From Phycisphaerae bacterium (GTDB lineage: Bacteria > Planctomycetota > Phycisphaerae > Sedimentisphaerales > Anaerohalosphaeraceae): a stretch of DNA of 44,011 nt. Position 1 is the first letter of the stretch. Each line of letters begins with the position of its first letter. Location of the stretch: NCBI GenBank assembly GCA_012729675.1, contig JAAYCR010000067.1, positions 1 to 44,011 on the forward strand, given 5' to 3'. Below, one piece after another: positions 8,240 to 17,123 of this stretch. A program made the position numbers and the translations under genes. Under the pieces are notes generated by a model. That model saw only the letters and a list, made by a program, of their open reading frames with translations. It had not been told where the DNA came from and ran no database searches.

Positions 8240-9505
8240 TCAGCCGGTTTTGGTTTCCGGCGTCAGCTTTCGGATACGGATGCGTTTGATGCTGCGCGGG
8301 CCGGCGGCGGCGACGATGAACTTTAATCCGTTAAAGACAAACGATTCGCCCGTTTTGGGAATGCAGCCCAAATGCGAAAAGACAAACCCGCCGAGTGTGT
8401 CGTAATCCTCGTCTTCGGGCAGTTCGATCTCCAGTTCGCTGTTGACGTCGTCGATGTACATCCGGGCATCGACGTCGAAGGTGGTCTCGTCAATTTTGCG
8501 GAACGATTCGCTGGCGGGGGTTTCGTATTCGTCGGCGATTTCTCCGACCAGCTCTTCGAGAATATCTTCGATGGTGACCACGCCGGCCGTGCCGCCGTAT
8601 TCGTCCACCACGACGGCAAAATGCAGTGTTTGTTTCTGAAACTCGTGGAGCAGATCGCGCAAGGGTTTGCTTTCGGGGACAAAATACGCCGCCCGCATCC
8701 GGTCGCGCAGGGTGAACTGCGTCGGGTCTTTTCCGATCTCATTGAGCAGATCCTTGGCATAGACCAGGCCAACGATGTTGTCAACCGTCCCCTCATACAC
8801 CGGCAGACGCGAATGGCCTTCGCTGCGAATGGCGTTCAGCACCGTCTGCAGGTCGGCGTCGGCGCTAACGGCGATCAGGTCGGTACGCGGCGTCATAATC
8901 TCCTCGGCGGTCGTCTCATCCAGCTCCAAAACATTCTCGATCATCTCCAGCTCTTCGGCATCGACGACGCCTTCCATCCGGCTCTGCTCGACGAAGTTGA
9001 GGATTTCTTCCTGCTTGTCTTCCTGTGCCTGTTCGGGGTTGGCGACCGGAACGCCCGCCAGCCGCCGGACGAGCCGGTCGTGCAGATCAAACAGGTAAAT
9101 CGCCGGGCGCAAGAGCCGTACCAGCAGCGCCAGTATGCCGTAGGTGCGGGCCAGAATGTGTTCGCCGGCGTGTTTGGACCAGGCATGCGGAATGGCCAGC
9201 GTGAAGATTTCAAGAATCACCAGTGCCGCCAGAAATGTCAGGAGGATATGACGTTCAACCAGCAGATTCGCCAGCAGCAGGATGATTGCTGCGTTGGCCG
9301 CCACCCGTAAAACGCCGCAGGCCAACATCATCTGTTCGGCATTTTGCAGAAATACCTCTATCCGGTCCTCGCGCCCCGCCAGACGAAACGCCTCCTGAAG
9401 TTTTATCCGGGCAAAAGACCGCAGCGCAAGGGTATTGAGCGCAAAAAACAGCGACACTGCTGTACTGATACAAAGCAAAACAATCGACCAGCCAACTTCA
9501 TCCAC
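8240..9505 (-). CDS. CNNM/CorC-HlyC family transmembrane protein with CBS pair
   Basis: This 421-residue protein has the order DUF21 transmembrane domain (three to four hydrophobic segments within residues 5-145), two CBS domains (about 200-320, starting near EEIMTPRTDLIAV) and a C-terminal CorC/HlyC domain (about 335-415). The motif FAVVVDEYGGTAGVVTIEDI is strongly diagnostic. Members are linked to magnesium or cobalt export and resistance; the older name hemolysin is historical. It follows ybeY by 20 bp, a very common neighbour pair. Confidence 0.93.
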   Translation of the reverse strand: MDEVGWSIVLLCISTAVSLFFALNTLALRSFARIKLQEAFRLAGREDRIEVFLQNAEQMMLACGVLRVAANAAIILLLANLLVERHILLTFLAALVILEIFTLAIPHAWSKHAGEHILARTYGILALLVRLLRPAIYLFDLHDRLVRRLAGVPVANPEQAQEDKQEEILNFVEQSRMEGVVDAEELEMIENVLELDETTAEEIMTPRTDLIAVSADADLQTVLNAIRSEGHSRLPVYEGTVDNIVGLVYAKDLLNEIGKDPTQFTLRDRMRAAYFVPESKPLRDLLHEFQKQTLHFAVVVDEYGGTAGVVTIEDILEELVGEIADEYETPASESFRKIDETTFDVDARMYIDDVNSELEIELPEDEDYDTLGGFVFSHLGCIPKTGESFVFNGLKFIVAAAGPRSIKRIRIRKLTPETKTG

Positions 9506-9525
9506 AACAACAAGTCCTTTCCATT

Positions 9526-9993
9526 TTATAAGTCACTGTCAAAATAGACGCGTCCGAATCCCGCTTTTTGAAGAATGGTGTCTTCGGCACGGTGCATTCG
9601 GCGTGCGTGTTCGGGAGTGTCGTCGTCAAACCCCAAATGGTGCAGCAGGCCGTGGGTGATATACAGCGCTAACTCGGCCTCGGCGGAGTGGCCGCGCTGG
9701 CGCGCCTGCCGCACCGCCATCTCGGCGTTGACCGCCAGAGCGAAAACCCGCTTTCGCTGGAATGTATCGCTCAAATCAAAGCTGAGGACATCGGTTGTTG
9801 ACGATTTTTTCAGAAATTGTTTATGTATCTTTTTCATTTCTGCATCGTCAACGATGCTGATGGTAATGGTCGCCGGTCGCTCACGGTATTGCCGCATAGC
9901 AATCTCAGCCGCGGCGTGAAGCTTTTGGATGTCCGCCGGGAGCAGATCGGCCTGCACCTCGAATTCAATTGTCCATTTTGAGTCAGCCGTCAT
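9526..9993 (-). CDS. ybeY: Endoribonuclease / rRNA maturation factor YbeY
   Basis: YbeY (155 residues) acts in 16S rRNA 3' end maturation and ribosome quality control. The zinc-site region HGLLHHLGFDD followed by an ExAxRM-type helix is present at residues 114 onward, as is the upstream STTDVLSFDLS segment. It overlaps the 7TM-HD gene by 4 bp (start within its end) and belongs to the phoH-HD-ybeY-CNNM order seen in many bacteria. Confidence 0.94.
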   Translation of the reverse strand: MTADSKWTIEFEVQADLLPADIQKLHAAAEIAMRQYRERPATITISIVDDAEMKKIHKQFLKKSSTTDVLSFDLSDTFQRKRVFALAVNAEMAVRQARQRGHSAEAELALYITHGLLHHLGFDDDTPEHARRMHRAEDTILQKAGFGRVYFDSDL

Positions 9994-11552
9994 GGGCGTT
10001 CGTCCTGTTCTCGATTTTTTCCACTGTTGTGGCCGTTATCGTTTTTATACAACTCTTCCGGTTTGGGGTACGGGATGCGGCCGTGGTGATGGGCGGCCAG
10101 TGACTTGGACAGGCAGGCTTCGATGCGGCTCAATTCGCGCAGCGTCAACTCGCACTCGTCAAACTGGCCGTCCTGCAGCCGCTTCATCGCAATCGTATGC
10201 ACCAAGGTCTCGACCTTGGTCGGCGAGGCCTCGGGCAGCGTGCGGACGGCGCTTTCGGCGGCGTCGGCCAGCATGACAATCGCCGCCTCTTTGGAGCGGG
10301 GTTTGGGGCCGGGATAGCGAAACTCCGATTCGGACACCGTCGTTTGCCGCTCATCCTGTTTCTTGCGGGCTTCGTTATAGAAGTATTCCATCAGCGTCGT
10401 GCCGTGATGGGTCTCGATGAACTGACGCAAGACGGCGGGCAGACCGAATTCTTTGGCGATCTCGATGCCGTCCTTGACGTGCCCGACGATGACCAATTGG
10501 CTCATCGTGGGCGACAACTGCTCGTGACGGCTGGCCAGCCCCATCTGGTTTTCTATAAAATACGTCGGCTTGTTGATCTTGCCGATGTCGTGATAGTACG
10601 CCCCGACCCGACACAGCAGGCCGTTGGCCCCGATGGATTCGGCGGCGGATTCGGCCACCGAGCCGATCAGCAGGCTGTGGCTGAATGTGCCGGGTGCATC
10701 CAGCGCCAGCTTTCGCAGCAGCGGCTGGTTGGCGTCGCTGTAATCCAGCAGTGTCATACTGGTCGCAATGCCGAACACCGACTCGATGATCGGCAAGAAC
10801 GCCTGAATGATCACGCCGATGGCAAACACCGACCCGGCGGCCGTACCCGACTGAAACAACGTTTGTTTGAACGGCAAAGCCTGTATCACGCCCAGTGCAA
10901 AGGCCGTGGTAAAAACGGCAAGGGTCGAGGCGACGGAGACCTCAATCAATTTTTTTCGTGTGCGAATCTCGCGCAGGCTGAAACAGCACACCATACAGCC
11001 GGCCATCATCGTCAAATACAGCTCGACCGTGGCGATCTTGCCGACGGCAAAGCAGGCCAGAACCGCATAGAACATCGTCATTCCGATGGCGAACCGCTGG
11101 TCGTAGGCAATGGTCAGCACGATTGCGCAGGCCGCCGCTGAACCGGTCGCCACGTACATCCATTTTTCCGACAGCGACAAAAACCGCGTGGCTGTCAGCA
11201 GCAGCCAGAACAGCATCGCCAGAGCGAACGTGCGCGTTGGACGGGAGACAATACGGGGTTGGTACGCATAAATATAGAACGCAGCGCCGACGGCGATGAT
11301 GCCGACGATTACACCGAGCGCTGCAATTTGCGGCCAGGGCTTGAACACATGAAAGCCGCGAATGTAGAACTCCTCGTGGGCGGTGTCCAAGCCTAAAATC
11401 AGCAGGGTCGCGGCGACAAAGCACACCAGAATCGACAGCCCCATCGGGAGCGGACCGTTTACGACAGCGCGGATTCTGTCAAACCGTTCCGAGGCGAAGG
11501 TCTCGATAACGCGCTGGCCGCGAACACTGACTTTTTTCTTTGCGATACCCAC
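9990..11552 (-). CDS. 7TM-HD phosphohydrolase (PgpH-like cyclic-di-AMP phosphodiesterase family)
   Basis: The protein (520 residues) has a membrane domain of about seven to eight segments (residues 36-280) followed by an HD domain with GTFSHSLLIGSVAESAAESIG and YYHDIGKINKPTYFIENQ, the signature of the PgpH family that hydrolyses c-di-AMP in Firmicutes. Typical PgpH proteins are about 700-800 residues with a large extracellular domain between the first helix and the rest; that domain is absent here, as the chain goes almost directly from the first helix to the others. The C-terminal tail is hydrophilic and low in complexity. Whether the substrate is c-di-AMP is inferred from family only. It follows phoH by 3 bp. 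Confidence 0.88.
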   Translation of the reverse strand: MGIAKKKVSVRGQRVIETFASERFDRIRAVVNGPLPMGLSILVCFVAATLLILGLDTAHEEFYIRGFHVFKPWPQIAALGVIVGIIAVGAAFYIYAYQPRIVSRPTRTFALAMLFWLLLTATRFLSLSEKWMYVATGSAAACAIVLTIAYDQRFAIGMTMFYAVLACFAVGKIATVELYLTMMAGCMVCCFSLREIRTRKKLIEVSVASTLAVFTTAFALGVIQALPFKQTLFQSGTAAGSVFAIGVIIQAFLPIIESVFGIATSMTLLDYSDANQPLLRKLALDAPGTFSHSLLIGSVAESAAESIGANGLLCRVGAYYHDIGKINKPTYFIENQMGLASRHEQLSPTMSQLVIVGHVKDGIEIAKEFGLPAVLRQFIETHHGTTLMEYFYNEARKKQDERQTTVSESEFRYPGPKPRSKEAAIVMLADAAESAVRTLPEASPTKVETLVHTIAMKRLQDGQFDECELTLRELSRIEACLSKSLAAHHHGRIPYPKPEELYKNDNGHNSGKNREQDERP

Positions 11553-11555
11553 CGA

Positions 11556-12515
11556 TCAACCCTCGTGCGACGGCGATTTGCCGCTTTTTTTGTCGTCGTA
11601 GGCCTGAACGATTTTGTGGACGAGCTTGTGGCGCACAATGTCGGCCTTCTCAAGTTCGACCACGCCGATTCCGGGAATTTTACTCAGTGTGCGAATGGCA
11701 TCCACCAAACCGCTGGTCTGGCCGGCTTCGAGATCGACCTGCGTGACATCGCCGGTGATGATCATCTTGGAGCCGCGTCCCATGCGTGTCAGAAACATCA
11801 GCATCTGCGATGTGGAGGTGTTCTGTGCTTCGTCACAGATGATGACCGCTTCATTGAGCGTGCGGCCGCGCATAAAGGCCAGCGGGATTACCTCGATGAT
11901 GTCCATCTCCATAAATTTGCGCATTTGGGCAAACTCGATCATATCCTCAAGGCTGTCAAACAGAGGACGCAGGTAGGGGTTGACCTTGGCCTGCAGGTCG
12001 CCGGGCAAAAAGCCCAGCCGCTCGCCCGCTTCGACCGCCGGGCGGGCCAGGACGATCTTGCGAATCTGCTTTTTACGGAGCATCGAGACGGCCACCGCCA
12101 CGGCCAGATAGGTCTTGCCCGTTCCGGCCGGTCCGATGCAGAATGACAGGTCGTTTTTGAGCATGGTTTCGATGTAGCGAAGCTGGCCCTTGGTGAACGG
12201 TTCGATGACGCCTTTGCTGGAATAGACCTCGATGACGTCGGCTCGCGTGGGAGCGATGTTGTTTTCGGTCTGGCTCATCAGCTCGCGGACATCCGACTCG
12301 GTCAGCGCCCCGCGTTCGATGAGGCGTTTTTGCATTCGGTCGATGACGTCAGCGGCCAGACGCACCGCGGTTGAGCCGCCGTGCAGGACGACCGTGCCGT
12401 TGCGGGCGCCGATCTGGACGTTCAGCGTGTCGCGGATCAGCCGCAGGTGCGTGTCGGCCTGCCCGAACAAATCCAGCCGCTGGGCGGCCGATTCAAGTTG
12501 TATCTTTAGTTCCAA
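11556..12515 (-). CDS. phoH: PhoH family ATPase
   Basis: The 319-residue protein has the Walker A motif GPAGTGKTYLAV and Walker B-like VIICDEAQNTS of the PhoH family. PhoH-like proteins are predicted RNA-associated ATPases and commonly sit next to ybeY, as here with one gene between. The N-terminal 100 residues form the usual small RNA-binding-like domain. The start has no close alternative. Confidence 0.93.
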   Translation of the reverse strand: MELKIQLESAAQRLDLFGQADTHLRLIRDTLNVQIGARNGTVVLHGGSTAVRLAADVIDRMQKRLIERGALTESDVRELMSQTENNIAPTRADVIEVYSSKGVIEPFTKGQLRYIETMLKNDLSFCIGPAGTGKTYLAVAVAVSMLRKKQIRKIVLARPAVEAGERLGFLPGDLQAKVNPYLRPLFDSLEDMIEFAQMRKFMEMDIIEVIPLAFMRGRTLNEAVIICDEAQNTSTSQMLMFLTRMGRGSKMIITGDVTQVDLEAGQTSGLVDAIRTLSKIPGIGVVELEKADIVRHKLVHKIVQAYDDKKSGKSPSHEG

Positions 12516-12576
12516 ATACCTTTCCTGTGCGATACATTATATTTGATGGGCTAAAACCCATCCTGCGTATTCCATA

Positions 12577-13437
12577 CTACAGCAAAAACATAAACACCGC
12601 AAACGCCGCCGGCGCGGTCGCCAGCGGCGAGTCAATCACATCCAGCAGGCCGCCGAAGCCGGGAATCTTGTTGGACGAATCTTTACTCGCCGCGTCGCGT
12701 TTGATCATCGATTCGACCAAGTCGCCCAATTGCCCCAGCACACCGAACACGGTCCCGAAAGCCACCGCCTGCAAACCCGTCATTATACCACAATAATGGG
12801 AAAACACAAACGATACAACGGCCGCAACCGCCGCTGCCCCGGCCAGCCCTTCCCACGTCTTGCCGGGGCTGATGCGGGGACATAGCTTGTGCTTTCCGAA
12901 CAGACGGCCAAATGTGTAAGCCCCTATGTCAGAAGACTTTATGGTTAATACAAAGAACAGCAGAACCCACGGCCCCCACAGGATGCGGATGCCGAGAATA
13001 AACATACAAAAAAGCCCCAAATAAATGATCGAAAAAAATGAGGCCGAGATGTTGCGAATGGTTCCTTCCGTGCCGAATATCAAGGCTTGAGCCAAAAACA
13101 ACGCCAAAAACGATAAGGCAGGGACAAAGAGAAGCCAAGCGGTCATAAGCCGATGGGTATCGAAATACTGTGCGACGTAGAAGGTAATTGCCAGCAGGAT
13201 AGTCGTAGGAATCGTCACACTTGCCAACAGGTGCCCTCCGGTCTGTTTGATCAGGTTGCCCAACTCAAGCTGCGCCGGAATGGCCAGCAGGGCGATCAAC
13301 ACGGTAAAAATTGTCGCCTGAACCGGTTTATTTGGCAGATGTTTGCCCAGCGAACCATCCATCCGGCCGTCCAACAGCACCAGCCCGACAAACGTAATAA
13401 TCATCAATGTTCCGAACAACAGGCGATATTTGAGCAT
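12577..13437 (-). CDS. cdsA: Phosphatidate cytidylyltransferase
   Basis: CdsA makes CDP-diacylglycerol from phosphatidic acid and CTP at the inner membrane. The 286-residue chain has about seven to eight hydrophobic segments and the signature region near residues 163-200 (KSSDIGAYTFGRLFGKHK, then SPGKTWEG). It follows uppS, the usual arrangement, but the two are separated by a 65-bp double-hairpin repeat. Confidence 0.93.
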   Translation of the reverse strand: MLKYRLLFGTLMIITFVGLVLLDGRMDGSLGKHLPNKPVQATIFTVLIALLAIPAQLELGNLIKQTGGHLLASVTIPTTILLAITFYVAQYFDTHRLMTAWLLFVPALSFLALFLAQALIFGTEGTIRNISASFFSIIYLGLFCMFILGIRILWGPWVLLFFVLTIKSSDIGAYTFGRLFGKHKLCPRISPGKTWEGLAGAAAVAAVVSFVFSHYCGIMTGLQAVAFGTVFGVLGQLGDLVESMIKRDAASKDSSNKIPGFGGLLDVIDSPLATAPAAFAVFMFLL

Positions 13438-13454
13438 TTACAGTCCCTTAAACT

Positions 13455-13520
13455 GTTGGGGCGAACCTATGTGTTCGCCCGTGCGCTTTCGAAAGGGCAG
13501 ACACGCAGGTCTGCCTCTAC
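13455..13520 (+). repeat. Double-hairpin dispersed repeat, copy A
   Basis: Two 8-bp hairpins (stem GGGCGAAC/GTTCGCCC, loop CTATGT; and stem GGGCAGAC/GTCTGCCT, loop ACGCAG) are joined by 14 nt. The two hairpin arms are themselves imperfect reverse complements, so the whole element is a palindrome made of palindromes. It starts 3 bp beyond the uppS stop codon, inside an otherwise compact operon. A second copy lies at 17029-17093. Confidence 0.85.
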
Positions 13521-13522
13521 GT

Positions 13523-14299
13523 TTATGGTTTTGTCGCCGTGATATCGCCGAAGCGGCGGTTTCGCGCGGCGTAGGCGCTGACGGCCTTTTCCAGCGCTTC
13601 GGGCGAAAAGTCCGGCCACATCGTCTCGGTGACATAAAACTCCGCATAGGAAATCTGCCACAGCAGAAAGTTGCTGATCCGCATCTCGCCGCTGGTGCGC
13701 ACGACCAGATCGGGGTCGCGCCAGCCGGCGGTGTTCAGGTGGCCGGCGATGCAGGCTTCATCGATCGCGTCGGGCGCAAGTTTGCCTTCGCGGCATTCTG
13801 CGGCAATCGCCCGCACCGCGTCGGTAATCTCCTCACGCGAACCGTAGTTGAGGGCAAGGCCCAGCACCATCCCGGTATTGACGCCGGTCATCTCCATTGT
13901 CTCATCCAATGCGTCCAGCAACATCTGCGGCAGTCGTTGGCGAGACCCCAGATGCAGCAGCCGCACGTTGTCGCGCATCAGGTTCGGGCGAATCCCTTCC
14001 AGATAAGCGGCGATCAGATGCATCAGAAAGCTGACCTCCTCTTCAGGCCGCTTCCAGTTCTGCATACTGAACGAATACAGCGTCAGACATTCAATCCCGA
14101 TATCGACGCAGTGCTGGGCGACGATCTGCACGGCCTTGCCGCCCTGTTCGTGGCCGCTGATCCGCGGCAGGCCGCGCTGCTGCGCCCAGCGTCCGTTACC
14201 GTCCATAATGATCGCGATATGCCGCGGAATGGCATCCGGATGGATACCGAGCCGTTCGGCGGTCGCTTGACGTTTCTGGTCAAAATTCGCAGCGCTCAC
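13523..14299 (-). CDS. uppS: Isoprenyl transferase (undecaprenyl diphosphate synthase)
   Basis: UppS makes the C55 lipid carrier for cell wall and surface glycans. The 258-residue protein has the catalytic motif IIMDGNGRWAQQRG with Asp33, and the SGEMRISNFLLWQISYAE and MWPDF segments that mark cis-prenyltransferases. It starts with GTG and overlaps the purA stop in a GTGA arrangement, so translation is probably coupled. Confidence 0.95.
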   Translation of the reverse strand: MSAANFDQKRQATAERLGIHPDAIPRHIAIIMDGNGRWAQQRGLPRISGHEQGGKAVQIVAQHCVDIGIECLTLYSFSMQNWKRPEEEVSFLMHLIAAYLEGIRPNLMRDNVRLLHLGSRQRLPQMLLDALDETMEMTGVNTGMVLGLALNYGSREEITDAVRAIAAECREGKLAPDAIDEACIAGHLNTAGWRDPDLVVRTSGEMRISNFLLWQISYAEFYVTETMWPDFSPEALEKAVSAYAARNRRFGDITATKP

Positions 14300-15579
14300 G
14301 GTATTGTCCTGTAAATGATCTGTGTGCGTTTGGGGCCGACACCGAGCATGGTAATGGGCACACCCACAAAGCGTTCGACGGTCGCCACGTAGTGCTTAAC
14401 CGCGTCGGGCAAATCGGCATACTGCTCAATTGCGCTGAGGTCTTCGGTCCAGCCGGGCAGGGTTTCATAGAGGCACTCAGCGCGAGCCAGTTGTTCGGCG
14501 TCGCCGGGAAAGAACGTCGTCTCCCGGCCGTCGATGCGGTAGGCGCGGCAAATCTTAATCTCCTTTAGCCCCGCCAGCGTATCCAGGTGCATCATGGCGA
14601 TCTGGGTGATGCCGCCCAGCCGGGCCGTATAGGCGACGGCCACCGCATCGAACCACCCGCAGCGGCGCGGCCGCCCGGTCGTCGTGCCGAACTCATGCCC
14701 GCGTTCGCGGATCCAGTCTCCCGTTTCGTTGTCCTGTTCGGCCGGGAACGGCCCGGCCCCGACGCGAGTCATATAGGCCTTGACCACGCCGAGAAACGTA
14801 TCGACATGCTTGCTTGGCACGCCGCAGCCAGGGCCAAGCCCCAGTGGGCTGGCGTTGGAACTGGTGACGAACGGAAATGTCCCGTGATCCAGATCGAGCA
14901 GCGCGCCTTGGGCGCCTTCAAAGAGAATGCTTTTCTCGGCGTCCAGTGCGGTATGCAGATATTCGGTGGTATTGGTGATGCAGCCGGCGAATTTTTCACT
15001 CCAGCGTTTGCATTTTTCAAAGATCTCGCCGGCGTTGATCGGCGCGGCGTTGTACAGCGCTCCGAAGAGTTTGTTTTTGTAGGCGACGATGGTGTCGAGC
15101 TTTTCCCGCAACACGGCCAGATTGCGCAGGTCGGCCATTCGCACCGCGTAGCTGCGGCCGATCTTGTCGGCATAGCACGGCCCGATGCCGCGGGCGGTCG
15201 TGCCGATTTTGTGCTTTCCGAGCGCCTCTTCGCGCAGCCGATCTTCGAGCTTGTGATAATCCAGCACAACGTGGGCGTTTTCGCTGATAAACAGCCGCCC
15301 GTCCAGCGAGATTCCTTTTTCGTTCAGCCCATCGATCTCGCTGAGCAGCACATCGGGATCCACGACGACGCCGTTGGCGATGACGCAGACTGTGCCGGGC
15401 CGCACCGCACCGGACGGCATCAGATGCAGCGCAAAACGCGTATCGCCGATGATGACCGTGTGTCCGGCGTTGGCGCCGCCGCCATAACGGACGACGATAT
15501 CCGCCTTTTCGGCCAGAATATCGACCACCTTGCCTTTACCTTCATCTCCCCATTGTAGACCAGCTACGCAGCAATTCAT
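14296..15579 (-). CDS. purA: Adenylosuccinate synthase
   Basis: PurA joins IMP and aspartate using GTP in AMP synthesis. The 427-residue chain opens with GLQWGDEGKGKVVD (residues 7-20, P-loop and catalytic Asp12) and later shows GTTARGIGPCYADK, EGAQGALLDLDHGTFPFV and TTGRPRRCGWFD, all standard. Length is normal. It lies directly upstream of uppS. Confidence 0.97.
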   Translation of the reverse strand: MNCCVAGLQWGDEGKGKVVDILAEKADIVVRYGGGANAGHTVIIGDTRFALHLMPSGAVRPGTVCVIANGVVVDPDVLLSEIDGLNEKGISLDGRLFISENAHVVLDYHKLEDRLREEALGKHKIGTTARGIGPCYADKIGRSYAVRMADLRNLAVLREKLDTIVAYKNKLFGALYNAAPINAGEIFEKCKRWSEKFAGCITNTTEYLHTALDAEKSILFEGAQGALLDLDHGTFPFVTSSNASPLGLGPGCGVPSKHVDTFLGVVKAYMTRVGAGPFPAEQDNETGDWIRERGHEFGTTTGRPRRCGWFDAVAVAYTARLGGITQIAMMHLDTLAGLKEIKICRAYRIDGRETTFFPGDAEQLARAECLYETLPGWTEDLSAIEQYADLPDAVKHYVATVERFVGVPITMLGVGPKRTQIIYRTIP

Positions 15580-15662
15580 TGGTTTTGGTTTCCTTTATTC
15601 AACGACCTCGGCGCAAGCCGATTCCTTGTGTTTACTTTTTTTATTTGTAATCCGTTTCGATG

Positions 15663-16133
15663 TCAGCTTATCTTGGCGACCAGATGATCCAGCACGGTTT
15701 TCAGATTGTCATACGTGCGGTCGCTCAGTTTCATTTGGCAGCTATTGCCCTGCGGGTCTTTGTAGCCGACGACAAAATAGCCCTTCGTGTCAAAATACGT
15801 CTTATTGATCAGCTCGATGTCTTTGTACTCAATCGTTTTGCCGTTGGCCGTCAGGCCGGTCTCGTCAGCGGTCACTTTTTTGTTGCGTATCACAAAGAAA
15901 TAGACCGCGACAAATCCCGCGCCGACAAACAATATCGGCGGCGTCTTTCGATTGAACGCCAGCGTACTGTTGGGCCGCTCGTTGCCGTCCTCGTCCACGA
16001 TGGTATGCTTTTCGATAAATTTCTCATTGTAATGGCCGTCGTAATAAAACCAGATACCCAAGCCAATCATTACCGCAATGGCAATCATCAGGTTTTGTTT
16101 TTTATACCGACTGAGGGGTGCATCAATAGTCAT
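15663..16133 (-). CDS. Small membrane protein with PH-like domain, unknown function
   Basis: The 156-residue protein has two predicted membrane segments (about residues 15-30 and 65-84) separated by a short polar loop, then a soluble beta-rich tail of about 70 residues that looks like a bacterial PH-type fold (VTADETGLTANGKTIEYKD). I do not recognise a named family. An AAGGAC box precedes the ATG. It lies 30 bp after the next unknown gene on the same strand and 83 bp before purA. Confidence 0.75.
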   Translation of the reverse strand: MTIDAPLSRYKKQNLMIAIAVMIGLGIWFYYDGHYNEKFIEKHTIVDEDGNERPNSTLAFNRKTPPILFVGAGFVAVYFFVIRNKKVTADETGLTANGKTIEYKDIELINKTYFDTKGYFVVGYKDPQGNSCQMKLSDRTYDNLKTVLDHLVAKIS

Positions 16134-16162
16134 CGTTTCGAAGTCCTTTTCCAGAGTTTTCG

Positions 16163-16915
16163 TTAACGTCGCTGCGCGATGGCGTTATTAATCGGCTGCA
16201 CAAAACAGGGAATGATCTTGTCGAACATCAACTGCTCGGCTATCCGGCACTGCTCCAAAAAAGCCTTTGCGGCATCGAACCCCGGCGTCGGCTGCGGATA
16301 CCGCCGCACCGTAAAGTACAGACTGATCGGCTCTTCGGATTTGTATTTTTCGTTGCGTACGTCAAAGGCCGTCGTGCGCGACTCGACCGCCACCCGTGCC
16401 TGCAAGCGGCAGTCTTCCGACAGCGAGACGACAAACGACGGACAGCATCCGATCGGCCGCGATTTGGGCAGATCCAGCAGCGCCGAAAAACTCGACGCCC
16501 CCAGCAGCGCCTCGACGATGACCTCGTCGTGGTTGCCCTGATAATCGAAATCCATCGAGAACGTCACGTCCAGCGAATCCATATCCAGCACGTTGACGCC
16601 GAGCATAAATGGAATCAGCTCCAGCACCGCCGTCTGAAACGCATACGCGTCGTGCAGCTTGTGCGGCTCGGCCCACCCGACCGTGATGCGATCCAGCTCG
16701 AGGCTGACCCATCGCGTCCGCTGGCCCTGCTCTTCCTGCTCGAGCGAATACTCGCCGGTTTCGCGACGGCTGAAGCTGCTCAGTTGCGGATATTGTTTCT
16801 GAATCCTCTCGAAAAAAGAGAGTATGGTGTCGCGCTGCGTCGGCAGATCGAGCTGCGTATTGACACACATCTCTACAAAAAAGTCGTCACAAAACGACCC
16901 AAAACTATTCGTCAT
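16163..16915 (-). CDS. Conserved-looking protein of unknown function
   Basis: About 250 residues, soluble, without signal peptide or membrane segment. The start at 16915 is chosen because GGAG stands 7 nt before it; a frame five codons longer exists. Composition is that of a normal cytosolic protein, mixed alpha/beta, with a stretch of alternating hydrophobic residues (LDVTFSMDFDYQGNHDEVIV) near the middle. No motif I can assign. It is the first gene of the run that leads into purA. Confidence 0.7.
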   Translation of the reverse strand: MTNSFGSFCDDFFVEMCVNTQLDLPTQRDTILSFFERIQKQYPQLSSFSRRETGEYSLEQEEQGQRTRWVSLELDRITVGWAEPHKLHDAYAFQTAVLELIPFMLGVNVLDMDSLDVTFSMDFDYQGNHDEVIVEALLGASSFSALLDLPKSRPIGCCPSFVVSLSEDCRLQARVAVESRTTAFDVRNEKYKSEEPISLYFTVRRYPQPTPGFDAAKAFLEQCRIAEQLMFDKIIPCFVQPINNAIAQRR

Positions 16916-17028
16916 AATAAAACTCCACAAAAAACCCCGCTATTGACACCACCATATTTTCGCACAAATCCAGCCCAATTACAAGATTTTTTGTAAATTT
17001 TAGCTGTTTGTTGTACCGCTGGCAAACC

Positions 17029-17093
17029 GTAGGGGCGAACCTATGTGTTCGCCCTGCGTTCTGCAAAGGGCAGACACACAGGTCTGTCCCTAC
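17029..17093 (+). repeat. Double-hairpin dispersed repeat, copy B
   Basis: Same architecture and orientation as the copy at 13455-13520: hairpins GGGCGAAC/GTTCGCCC and GGGCAGAC/GTCTGTCC joined by 13 nt, bounded here by a perfect 6-bp terminal inverted repeat GTAGGG/CCCTAC. It sits between secA and the unknown gene ending the next unit. Confidence 0.88.
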
Positions 17094-17096
17094 GGG

Positions 17097-17123
17097 ACCG
17101 AAAAAATGATCTGATTTTTCGGT
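17097..17123 (-). terminator. Likely secA terminator
   Basis: A perfect 9-bp inverted repeat (ACCGAAAAA/TTTTTCGGT, 9-nt loop) begins at the secA stop codon. The T-run is part of the stem, so it could work in both directions. Confidence 0.5.
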
